64,000 bases of DNA. Source: UMGS1532 sp045594795 (lineage in GTDB: Bacteria; Bacillota; Clostridia; Oscillospirales; Acutalibacteraceae). The notes beneath the pieces were generated by a model. It saw nothing but the letters and a program-made list of their open reading frames with translations, made no database searches and had not been told where the DNA came from. Position numbers and translations under genes: made by a program. Positions 7,472 to 14,548 of this stretch are shown here, piece after piece. Positions within the stretch are counted from its first letter, which is position 1. Each line of letters begins with the position of its first letter. The stretch lies in assembly GCA_045594795.1 (NCBI GenBank), contig JAZNZF010000018.1:1-64000 (forward strand). The letters are read 5' to 3'.

Positions 7472-9733
7472 TTGAGACAGATTTATAATCTCAACAACAA
7501 ATGGGCGTTCACAAAGGAGGTTGGCGAAATTCCTACCGCTATTGATAATACTTGGGATTTTGTTAATCTACCGCACAGTTGGAACGCTATTGACGGACAA
7601 GACGGCGGCAACGATTACTATCGCGGCACCTGTCACTACGCTAAAGAGCTCGATTTAGCCGAGCTTCCAAAAGCCGATAAATATTTTCTTGAAATTTGCG
7701 GTGCAAACTCGTCTGCAGACGCTTACCTTAACGGCAAGCATTTAGCACATCACGATGGTGGTTACTCCACCTGGCGTGTGGATATTACCGAGGCTTTAGG
7801 CGAAAACAATCTTTTTGTTATAGCAGTAGATAACGCACCTAACGAAACGGTTTATCCCCAAATGGCAGACTTTACTTTCTACGGCGGATTGTATCGCGAC
7901 GTAAATATTATCTGCACAAACGAATCGCATTTCGATTTAGAGTATTACGGTGGCCCTGGTATTATGGTAACACCTACCGTAAACGAAAAGGACGCAAATA
8001 TTGAGATTGAGGTGTTCGTTAAAAACGGCAAGCTCGGTCAGTCTTTGCGCTACACCATTTTAGATAAAGAGGGTAAAGAGGTTGCATCTAAAGTTTGCGA
8101 CGACAGCAAGGTAAACCTTGAAATTCGCGACGTAAACCTTTGGCACGGCAGAAAGAACCCATACCTTTACACCGCTACTGTAGAGCTTGTAGAGGACGAT
8201 AACGTGCTTGATAACGTGTCTACCCGTTTTGGTTGCCGTACCTTTAAAATTGATGCCGATAACGGTTTTATTCTTAACGGACAGGAGTATGCTCTGCGCG
8301 GTGTATCCCGCCATCAAGACAGATGGGGTGTGGGTAACGCGTTGACCCGCGAGCATCATAAAGAGGATATCGAACTAATCTACGAGCTGGGTGCTACTAC
8401 AATTCGTTTAGCACACTATCAGCACGACCAGTATTTCTACGACCTTTGTGACGAGTACGGACTTGTTATCTGGGCAGAAATTCCGTATATTTCAAAGCAT
8501 ATGCCAACAGGTCGCGAGAACACCATAAGCCAAATGAAAGAGCTTATCGCCCAAAACTACAACCATCCGTCTATCGTGGTATGGGGACTCTCTAACGAGA
8601 TTAGTATCGGTGGCTCAAGTGATGACCTTTTAGAGAATCACAGAATACTAAACGACCTTTGTCACGAGATGGATAAAACAAGGCTCACTACTATCGCCGC
8701 CGTTTCAATGTGCAAAATGGATGACCCATATCTCCAAATTCCCGATGTGGTTTCTTACAACCACTATTTTGGTTGGTATGGCGGAGAAACCGATATGAAC
8801 GGTCCTTGGTTCGATAAGTTCCACGCAATGCACCCCAATATTCCTATTGGTTGTTCAGAGTATGGTTGCGAGGCTCTTAACTGGCACACATCCGAGCCAA
8901 AGCAGGGTGATTACACCGAGGAGTATCAGGCGTACTACCACGAGGAACTAATCAAGCAGTTGTTCACCCGTAAATATATGTGGGCAACACACGTTTGGAA
9001 TATGTTCGATTTTGGTGCGGATGCCAGAAACGAGGGCGGCGAGAACGGACAAAACCACAAGGGTCTTGTTACCTTTGACCGCAAGTACAAAAAAGATTCT
9101 TTCTATGCTTACAAGGCTTGGCTTTCCGACGAACCCTTTGTACACCTTTGCTCAAAGCGTTATATCGATAGAGTAGAGGATGAAACGGTAGTAACTGTTT
9201 ACTCAAATCAACCCGAGGTTGAGCTTTTTGCAAACGGTGTATCGGTTGGCAAGAAGACTGCCGAGGACCACTTCTTTAAGTTTACAGTTAAAAATGAGGG
9301 CGAAACCAAGCTCGAAGCTGTGGCTGGAGAATGTAAAGACCAAAGCGTTATCCGCAAGGTAGATACCTTTAACGAGGAATACAGACTTGTTGAAAAGGGC
9401 GCTATACTTAACTGGTTTGATATCGAAACTCGCGAAGGTTACCTCTGCTTAAACGATAAGATGAGCGACATTCTTTCTACCTTAAAAGGCAAAATGCTCT
9501 TTATGAAACTAATGGCAAAAATGATGGGCGGCAAAAAAGGTAAAAAGGGTGGCAAAAAACCTGAAGCAATGGGATTTGAGGTTAATTCCGATATGATGAG
9601 TATGATGGGCGGATTTACCGCACTTAGACTCTTTACCCTTATGGGCGGTATGATGGACGTTAACTTCACAAAAGAAGAACTTTTAAAGCTTAATAAAAAG
9701 CTTAATAAAATTAAAGTACCTAAGAAAAAATAA
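7472..9733 (+). CDS. Glycoside hydrolase family 2 enzyme (beta-galactosidase-like) with an unusual Met/Gly/Lys-rich tail
   Basis: The 753-aa protein starts at TTG, placed 6 bases after GGAGG. It has the GH2 order: sugar-binding jelly-roll (LPHSWNAIDGQDGGNDYYRG), an immunoglobulin-like domain, then a TIM barrel. The acid/base glutamate lies in WGLSNEI (about E376) and the nucleophile in IGCSEYGCE (about E463). No signal peptide, so it acts on sugar imported by the GPH symporter. It is shorter than LacZ. From about residue 655 the chain leaves normal GH2 sequence: a hydrophobic, Met-rich stretch (LMAKMMGG), a GKKGKKGGKK run, further Met-Gly hydrophobic segments, and a Lys-rich end. Exact substrate (beta-galactoside, beta-glucuronide or other) is not certain. 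Confidence 0.9.
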   Translation: MRQIYNLNNKWAFTKEVGEIPTAIDNTWDFVNLPHSWNAIDGQDGGNDYYRGTCHYAKELDLAELPKADKYFLEICGANSSADAYLNGKHLAHHDGGYSTWRVDITEALGENNLFVIAVDNAPNETVYPQMADFTFYGGLYRDVNIICTNESHFDLEYYGGPGIMVTPTVNEKDANIEIEVFVKNGKLGQSLRYTILDKEGKEVASKVCDDSKVNLEIRDVNLWHGRKNPYLYTATVELVEDDNVLDNVSTRFGCRTFKIDADNGFILNGQEYALRGVSRHQDRWGVGNALTREHHKEDIELIYELGATTIRLAHYQHDQYFYDLCDEYGLVIWAEIPYISKHMPTGRENTISQMKELIAQNYNHPSIVVWGLSNEISIGGSSDDLLENHRILNDLCHEMDKTRLTTIAAVSMCKMDDPYLQIPDVVSYNHYFGWYGGETDMNGPWFDKFHAMHPNIPIGCSEYGCEALNWHTSEPKQGDYTEEYQAYYHEELIKQLFTRKYMWATHVWNMFDFGADARNEGGENGQNHKGLVTFDRKYKKDSFYAYKAWLSDEPFVHLCSKRYIDRVEDETVVTVYSNQPEVELFANGVSVGKKTAEDHFFKFTVKNEGETKLEAVAGECKDQSVIRKVDTFNEEYRLVEKGAILNWFDIETREGYLCLNDKMSDILSTLKGKMLFMKLMAKMMGGKKGKKGGKKPEAMGFEVNSDMMSMMGGFTALRLFTLMGGMMDVNFTKEELLKLNKKLNKIKVPKKK

Positions 9734-9742
9734 GTAAAACAA

Positions 9743-9780
9743 AAAATCGCAGTTAGGCATTAACGCTTAACTGCGATTTT
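9743..9780. terminator. Bidirectional terminator between GH2 and NSS transporter genes
   Basis: AAAATCGCAGTTA pairs with TTAACTGCGATTTT across an 11-base loop. A/T runs on both sides suit the two convergent genes. Confidence 0.88.
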
Positions 9781-9823
9781 ATTTTGTTTCAAAACCGATT
9801 TAAGTTTCGAGGCTTTGGCTACA

Positions 9824-11158
9824 TTAGAAGCTCATAAATAGCGAAGATAAAAGTATAAGCACAATGCAAATAGGTGCGAAATACTTAATAACTACAACAA
9901 ACAACTTGCGGCTTTTGAATTTTGAGGAAAGCTCTACTTCTTCTATAATAGCCGCGGGCTTTACAAAGTAACCAATCATAACACAGGTTAAAAGGGCAAC
10001 TATCGGCATAAGCACGCTGTTGCTTATAAAATCGAAGAAATCGAGGAACTGATAACCTAAAATTAAAACATTATCCCAAATGCTGTAACCGAATAAGGAT
10101 AGCAGACCTATAGCAATACAGCCTAAGAATACAACAAGGCAGGCAATCTTGCGTTTTAATTTAAGCTTATCTTGAATAATAGAAACGACGGTTTCCATAA
10201 GTGAAATAGACGAAGTAAGCGCCGCAAAAAGCACAAGCAAGAAGAATACTGTGCCGATAATGGCGCCGCCCGTCATGCTGCTAAATACCTTAGGTAATGT
10301 AATAAACATAAGGCTTGGGCCTGCTTTTAGCTGTGTTGGGTCCGAAAAAGCAAACACGGCAGGGATAACCATAAGACCTGCCAAAAAGGCAATACCTGTA
10401 TCAAAAATTTCGATATTACGTACCGAGCTTTCAAGGTTTACTTCCTTTTTCATATATGAGCCGTATGTAACCATAATTCCCATTGCAAGCGACATTGAGT
10501 AGAAAAGCTGACCCATAGCGGCAAGCACGGTTTTAACCGAGAATGCGCTGAAATCGGGTTTTATGTACCAAATTACACCTTCCAAGGCACCTGGCATACA
10601 CATAGAATAAATGGCTATAAAAAGGGTTAGTACAACCAAAACGGGCATCATTATTTTGCTAACCTTTTCAATGCCCTTTTCAACACCAAAAAGAACTATA
10701 AGCGCGGTAAGTCCTAAGAATATTAAAAACCAACCGATAGGCTCTATAGTAGAGGACATAAAGTTACCAAAGAAGCCGTCAGTAGCAGCATCCTTCATAC
10801 CGCCAGAAGCGAACACAACAAGGTATTTTGTAACCCAACCACCAATTACGCAGTAGTAGGGGAGAATTATAACCGGCACCAAGGCTGCAAGGATACCTAC
10901 AAAGGAAAAGCGTTTATCAAGCTTTTTAAAAGCGCCAATAACGCTAAGCCCTGTTTTTCTGCCTATTGCAATTTCGGCAGTCATAAGTGCAAAGCCAAAG
11001 GTAACGGCTAAAATTAAATAAACAAGCAAGAATATGCCGCCGCCATATTCAGCCGCAAGGTAGGGGAAGCGCCATATATTGCCAAGACCTACCGCAGAGC
11101 CTGCGGCCGCCAAGACAAAACCAAGCTTACCCGTAAAGGAACTTCTGTTTTCTGTCAT
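9824..11158 (-). CDS. Neurotransmitter:sodium symporter (NSS/SNF) family amino-acid transporter
   Basis: The 444-aa membrane protein begins with the NSS signature FVLAAAGSAVGLGNIWRFPY in helix 1, which forms the sodium and substrate site, followed by GGGIFLLVYLILA in helix 2. About 11-12 hydrophobic segments are visible, as expected for bacterial LeuT/Tyt1-like carriers importing amino acids with sodium. The likely minus-strand promoter is TTGTAA, 17 bp, CATAAT some 50 bp upstream of the ATG, and GGAG precedes the start. It has no operon partner. Tryptophan, tyrosine or branched-chain residues are all possible cargo. Confidence 0.92.
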   Translation of the reverse strand: MTENRSSFTGKLGFVLAAAGSAVGLGNIWRFPYLAAEYGGGIFLLVYLILAVTFGFALMTAEIAIGRKTGLSVIGAFKKLDKRFSFVGILAALVPVIILPYYCVIGGWVTKYLVVFASGGMKDAATDGFFGNFMSSTIEPIGWFLIFLGLTALIVLFGVEKGIEKVSKIMMPVLVVLTLFIAIYSMCMPGALEGVIWYIKPDFSAFSVKTVLAAMGQLFYSMSLAMGIMVTYGSYMKKEVNLESSVRNIEIFDTGIAFLAGLMVIPAVFAFSDPTQLKAGPSLMFITLPKVFSSMTGGAIIGTVFFLLVLFAALTSSISLMETVVSIIQDKLKLKRKIACLVVFLGCIAIGLLSLFGYSIWDNVLILGYQFLDFFDFISNSVLMPIVALLTCVMIGYFVKPAAIIEEVELSSKFKSRKLFVVVIKYFAPICIVLILLSSLFMSF

Positions 11159-11229
11159 AAGTAATCTCCAATCTGTTGTAGCCTTTGTGAAAAAAGGTTA
11201 AGGCAACAACTATTTTTATTAATTATGCC

Positions 11230-11758
11230 ATACTTTTCTAATAATTACAAATGTTTTTTATGTTTTAAGGTAGATAGCCCATAAAAATTCCTTACAAAAA
11301 AGGTGTTCATTCGCCACTTTTTTATTAAATTTCGGGAATTTTGTAATAATTTTTGGACGAAAAAATATTAAAATTTAAAAATTGCCCCCACCTTGCACTT
11401 AATTTACGGGTGAATCTGCACAGTTTACTACCTAAAAAAGAGAAAAATATGTATAAATTTAGCCGATTTTCACAAAATAGATTCATAGGCTAAATATGTT
11501 TAATTTTTTACCATATTTATGAAACACAATATATTGTATATACCAATATAAAAAATACAATATATTGAATATTTGTAAGCAGCTATATTTTTGGGGTCAA
11601 ATTTGACAGTAATTTTCACAACGTATAGTCAAATTGCACAAAGAATTACAGAAAAATTACAGCGAACAACCCTTTTATTACAGGTTTGTAATCTTTTTTG
11701 ACGCTTAAAACGATACAAAGTTTGTCAAAAATGCCGATAAAATTTTCATTTTTTAGTG
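11230..11758. other. AT-rich intergenic stretch without a recognisable gene
   Basis: About 530 bp of very AT-rich sequence lie between the NSS gene and the G5/3D promoter. I find no supported reading frame and no known RNA. Copies of ATATATTG-like runs near 11530-11575 may be protein-binding or simply low complexity. Confidence 0.5.
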
Positions 11759-11787
11759 TTGACTTATCTCATTTCAGCCTATATAAT
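11759..11787 (+). promoter_or_regulatory. Strong sigma-A promoter of the G5/3D gene
   Basis: TTGACT, 17-bp spacer, perfect TATAAT. The start of transcription falls near 11793, exactly at the beginning of a structured leader. Confidence 0.88.
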
Positions 11788-11792
11788 CCTAA

Positions 11793-11930
11793 AGGTCGGT
11801 GCGAAAAGGCTTATTTTTAATTTGCTTTTCGGCTGACACGCGGTAGAGCGACTGTGCTTATATATATATATGTATGGTTGATACGGCTGCCGACCGTTTT
11901 CTGCTGTGTTACAATATTTTAAAAGGAGAG
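11793..11930 (+). ncRNA. Structured 5' leader of unknown class before the G5/3D gene
   Basis: The first transcribed bases GGTCGG (11794-11799) pair with CCGACC (11890-11895), closing a domain of about 100 nt. Inside, GCGAAAAG pairs with CTTTTCGGC around a 15-base AT-rich loop, and a second small stem (CGC..GCG) sits near 11840. A T-rich tract and then the ribosome binding site AAAAGGAGAG (11921-11930) follow. The layout is that of a cis-regulatory RNA. It lacks the conserved blocks of the c-di-AMP (ydaO) riboswitch that often precedes genes of this kind, so the class is unassigned. Confidence 0.5.
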
Positions 11931-11934
11931 TTCC

Positions 11935-12984
11935 ATGATTAAGAATTTGTGCGGGCGTATAAGTTCTGCGCTTCGTGGCCATAGAAAAGCCCTTGCGGTT
12001 GTAGTGATGGCTGCGGTTGTAGTTGCAACTATACCTGTTCAGTTTGTTAAATCTGTTTCTATTCTGGACGGCGACAAAAAAATTAAGGTATATTCCTACA
12101 ACAGCAACGCAGAGGCTATACTTACCTCTAACTCAATCGAAATCGAAAAGAACGACAGTATAAAGGTATCTGATAAAACTTCATCAGATATGACAATCGA
12201 AATTAACCGCGCATTCCCCGTTACCTTAACAGTAGGCGAAAAAACCGAAACTATCGAGGTTACAGGCGGAACGGTTAAGTCTTTACTCCAAGCAAAAGGC
12301 TACAACCCCGACATTTATGACGAGGTAAACCACAAGCTTGAAACAAGCCTTATGGAGAATATGGTAATAGAGTACAGCGATGTTGAGTACATCACCTCTA
12401 CTACCACCAATAAAATTGCCCATCGTACAGAAAAAATTGGCACAACCGAGCTTAAGGTTGGTCAGCGTAAGGTAGTAACCGAGGGCGTCGACGGTGAAGA
12501 ACAAATCAGCACCATCACAAAATTCGTAAACGGTGTAGAAGCCGACAAGAGCATCACCCGTGCCTTAACCAAAAAGGCTGTTGCCGAAAAGGTTAAGGTT
12601 GGTGTAAAGTACCAAAAGGCAAACAAAAGCGCTTGGATGTCCGACCTCAAGTGTGATAAAGATATCCTGCTTGATAAAAACGGCAAGCCTATACAGTATA
12701 AAAGGCTTATAACCGGTGTGGCTTCGGCTTATTGTACGGGACACACCTGTTCTACCGGTGTAGCTGTAAAACAGGGCTACATTGCGGTTGACCCTAATAT
12801 CATCCCCTACGGCACTGAAATGTATATCCGCACTACCGACGGTAGCTGGATTTACGGTTACGCAGTAGCGGCAGACACAGGCGGCTTTACCGCTTGGGGC
12901 AACACCATTGCCGACCTTTATATGTATTCTTATTCCGATGCAGTTAATTTTGGCAGAAGAAACGTAGAAATCTATATATTATAA
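11935..12984 (+). CDS. Secreted or membrane-anchored G5/3D domain protein, probable peptidoglycan-active enzyme
   Basis: The 349-aa protein has an N-terminal membrane segment after a basic stretch (RKALAVVVMAAVVVATIPV). Next come ubiquitin-like DUF348 modules (TSNSIEIEKNDSIKV; ITVEVTGG-type repeat around residues 85-120) and a G5 domain with GTTELKVGQRKVVTEGVDGE. The C-terminal 3D domain shows its conserved aspartates in IAVDPNIIPYGTEMYI and AVAADTGG plus a final IADLYM. This is the architecture of YabE/Rpf-like muralytic transglycosylases of Bacillota, which act on cell-wall glycan outside the cell. It is a single gene with a strong promoter, a structured leader and a good terminator. Confidence 0.9.
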   Translation: MIKNLCGRISSALRGHRKALAVVVMAAVVVATIPVQFVKSVSILDGDKKIKVYSYNSNAEAILTSNSIEIEKNDSIKVSDKTSSDMTIEINRAFPVTLTVGEKTETIEVTGGTVKSLLQAKGYNPDIYDEVNHKLETSLMENMVIEYSDVEYITSTTTNKIAHRTEKIGTTELKVGQRKVVTEGVDGEEQISTITKFVNGVEADKSITRALTKKAVAEKVKVGVKYQKANKSAWMSDLKCDKDILLDKNGKPIQYKRLITGVASAYCTGHTCSTGVAVKQGYIAVDPNIIPYGTEMYIRTTDGSWIYGYAVAADTGGFTAWGNTIADLYMYSYSDAVNFGRRNVEIYIL

Positions 12985-12991
12985 AATGTAA

Positions 12992-13024
12992 AACAAGGAG
13001 CCATTAAAGGCGCCTTGTTTTTTT
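12992..13024 (+). terminator. Terminator of the G5/3D gene
   Basis: AACAAGG(A)GCC pairs with GGC(G)CCTTGTT across ATTAAA and is followed by a run of T. Confidence 0.9.
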
Positions 13025-13173
13025 CTTAGAATATTTAAATTTTTTCACAGCAACCTACCTTTAAGTTTTTATCTCATAATATAACAAATTTCGCACAGCG
13101 CCTTTAGTGAAAATAGATAATATTTTAGCCGATTTTGCTGTCAAAATCTATTGCTTTGGCAGTACAAATCGCG

Positions 13174-13202
13174 TTGACAAAATACCCTTCATATGCTATA
13201 AT
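13174..13202 (+). promoter_or_regulatory. Consensus sigma-A promoter of the tandem-hairpin RNA
   Basis: TTGACA, 17-bp spacer, TATAAT: a full match at both hexamers. No reading frame with a ribosome binding site follows. Confidence 0.9.
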
Positions 13203-13208
13203 AGTGTT

Positions 13209-13490
13209 TGTTGAAACACTGAGTGTTTCATATTGTGCATAGCACAATATGAGTTTGCGTATTACGCAAACAACAAAACTATTGCAATCGAATGTAGCTG
13301 ACAAGCAAAATGCTTGTCAAGGGCAGAATATATTCTGTCCAAAACGGTTATAACCGTTTTCTACAATATAGATTATAATTCACTTAGGTTATATAACTGG
13401 CGGAATTAAGCAAGAAAATCTTGTGTGAAGTATAACCGATAACGGCCGACCGTCTGGGCATCTTAATTGCGCCAGAGGGTCGTTTATTTT
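13209..13490 (+). ncRNA. Candidate non-coding RNA built of six consecutive hairpins
   Basis: Between a consensus promoter and an intrinsic terminator lie six hairpins in a row, at 13212-13230, 13230-13250, 13253-13271, 13299-13319, 13321-13340 and 13341-13360. Each stem is 8-10 bp and perfect or nearly so, with loops of three or four bases (TGA, ATA, ATT, AAA, TATA, TATA). The stem sequences are unrelated to one another, so structure rather than sequence is repeated. A further region at 13380-13435 can fold with GGTTATA/TATAACC and CAAG/CTTG. The RNA would be about 280 nt. It lies 330 bp upstream of pflA on the same strand. I do not recognise it as 6S, SRP, RNase P, tmRNA or a T-box. Confidence 0.7.
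13448..13490 (+). terminator. Intrinsic terminator of the tandem-hairpin RNA
   Basis: CGACC..CTGG.GC pairs with GC.CCAG..GGTCG around an ATCTTAATT loop and is followed by TTTATTTTTTT. Confidence 0.88.
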
Positions 13491-13492
13491 TT

Positions 13493-13656
13493 TGCATAGT
13501 GTTTTTATGGCAAGGCTGCGGCTTCGCACAATGCCTTTTCGGTTTTGCTTTGCACTTATTCTTGCAAGGGCACAAAGCCTTGCTGCGAATTTCGTGCTGT
13601 GTAAAACACAAAAATTCATTGGCAAAAGCCTTGCGGTGCCACAAAAACACTATGCA
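13493..13656. mobile_element. MITE-like 164-bp palindromic element with 24-bp terminal inverted repeats
   Basis: The ends are TGCATAGTGTTTTT (13493-13506) and its perfect complement AAAAACACTATGCA (13643-13656). With three mismatches the terminal repeats extend to 24 bp. The interior is also an imperfect palindrome, so the whole unit can fold as one long hairpin. It has no coding capacity and no clear target duplication; it begins inside the T run of the preceding terminator. This is the form of a miniature inverted-repeat element or a palindromic intergenic repeat. Confidence 0.6.
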
Positions 13657-13822
13657 ATACATCCACTTTAAAAAGGGTATGCAGTACCCTAAATAGATTA
13701 TGCAGAGAGTCGTTTTAGACAAGGCGGAGAACTTGAACAACACTTATGGGAAGAAACCTTTCTCAATTTTGGTTGGGAGAAAGACAATAGATAAAAGATA
13801 GTTGTTTTTGGGGGGTGGCAGA

Positions 13823-14548
13823 ATGCTTGGGCGTATACATTCTATTGAAAGTATGGGGCTTGTTGACGGCCCTGGCATACGCGTGGTTGTGTTTATGCAA
13901 GGCTGTGAGCTGCGTTGTAAATATTGCCACAACCCTGATATGTGGCAATTTTCGGGCGGCAAGGAATACACCCCAGAAGAGCTTCTAAAAAAACTGCTTT
14001 CCTTTAAAACCTACTTTACCGCAAGCGGCGGCGGTGTTACCTTTTCGGGTGGTGAGCCGCTTGGGCAGCCCGAGTTCTTAGCCGAAATCCTGCGCTTGTG
14101 CAAGGAGGCTGGCATTCACACCTGTATTGATACTGCGGGTGTGGGCAAAGGCAATTACGACGAAATTTTAAAGAACACCGACCTTATTCTTTACGACGTT
14201 AAGCACTATACTGCCGAGGGCTATCGGGCGGTTACGGGCTTTAATATAGATAAAACCTTAAGCTTTTTACAAAAAGCAGAGGAATACGGTATTCCGATTA
14301 TTGCGCGGCACGTGGTGGTGCCAAACCTTACGGATACCGATACACACATTTTAGGTCTTGCAGAGTATCTAAAGACCTTTAAAACCTTAACAAGCGCCGA
14401 GCTTTTGGGTTTTCATCTGCTTGGCAAAGAAAAATATATTGGTATGGGTATGGAGTATCCTATGGGCGAAACCCCGCCACTATCAAGGGATAAGTTAAGC
14501 TACTACCAAACCTTACTCGATAACGCATTAAAGGAGACTGAAATATGA
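13823..14548 (+). CDS. pflA: Pyruvate formate-lyase activating enzyme (radical SAM)
   Basis: The 241-aa protein installs the glycyl radical on PflB using S-adenosylmethionine and a [4Fe-4S] cluster. The cluster motif is CELRCKYCHNPD (CxxxCxxC) near residue 30, with the SAM-binding GG in FSGGEPL. MLGRIHSIESMGLVDGPGIR is a typical PflA start. I choose the ATG at 13823, preceded by GGGGTGG, over an in-frame TTG at 13802. It overlaps pflB by four bases (ATGA), so the two are translationally coupled. The radical enzyme pair makes formate and acetyl-CoA from pyruvate without oxygen. Confidence 0.95.
   Translation: MLGRIHSIESMGLVDGPGIRVVVFMQGCELRCKYCHNPDMWQFSGGKEYTPEELLKKLLSFKTYFTASGGGVTFSGGEPLGQPEFLAEILRLCKEAGIHTCIDTAGVGKGNYDEILKNTDLILYDVKHYTAEGYRAVTGFNIDKTLSFLQKAEEYGIPIIARHVVVPNLTDTDTHILGLAEYLKTFKTLTSAELLGFHLLGKEKYIGMGMEYPMGETPPLSRDKLSYYQTLLDNALKETEI

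Noticed and set aside
11793..11930. c-di-AMP (ydaO/yuaA) riboswitch on the G5/3D leader
   Set aside because: The conserved ydaO blocks (for example the GGGGAACC- and CCCGACAGCTAACC-type stretches) are not present, though the gene context fits.
13209..13360. Tandem hairpins read as a CRISPR array
   Set aside because: There is no repeated unit; every hairpin stem has its own sequence, and no cas gene is in the window.
13384..13743. 119-aa reading frame on the minus strand across the hairpin RNA and MITE-like element
   Set aside because: It has no ribosome binding site, is made of inverted-repeat sequence, and its composition does not resemble a protein.
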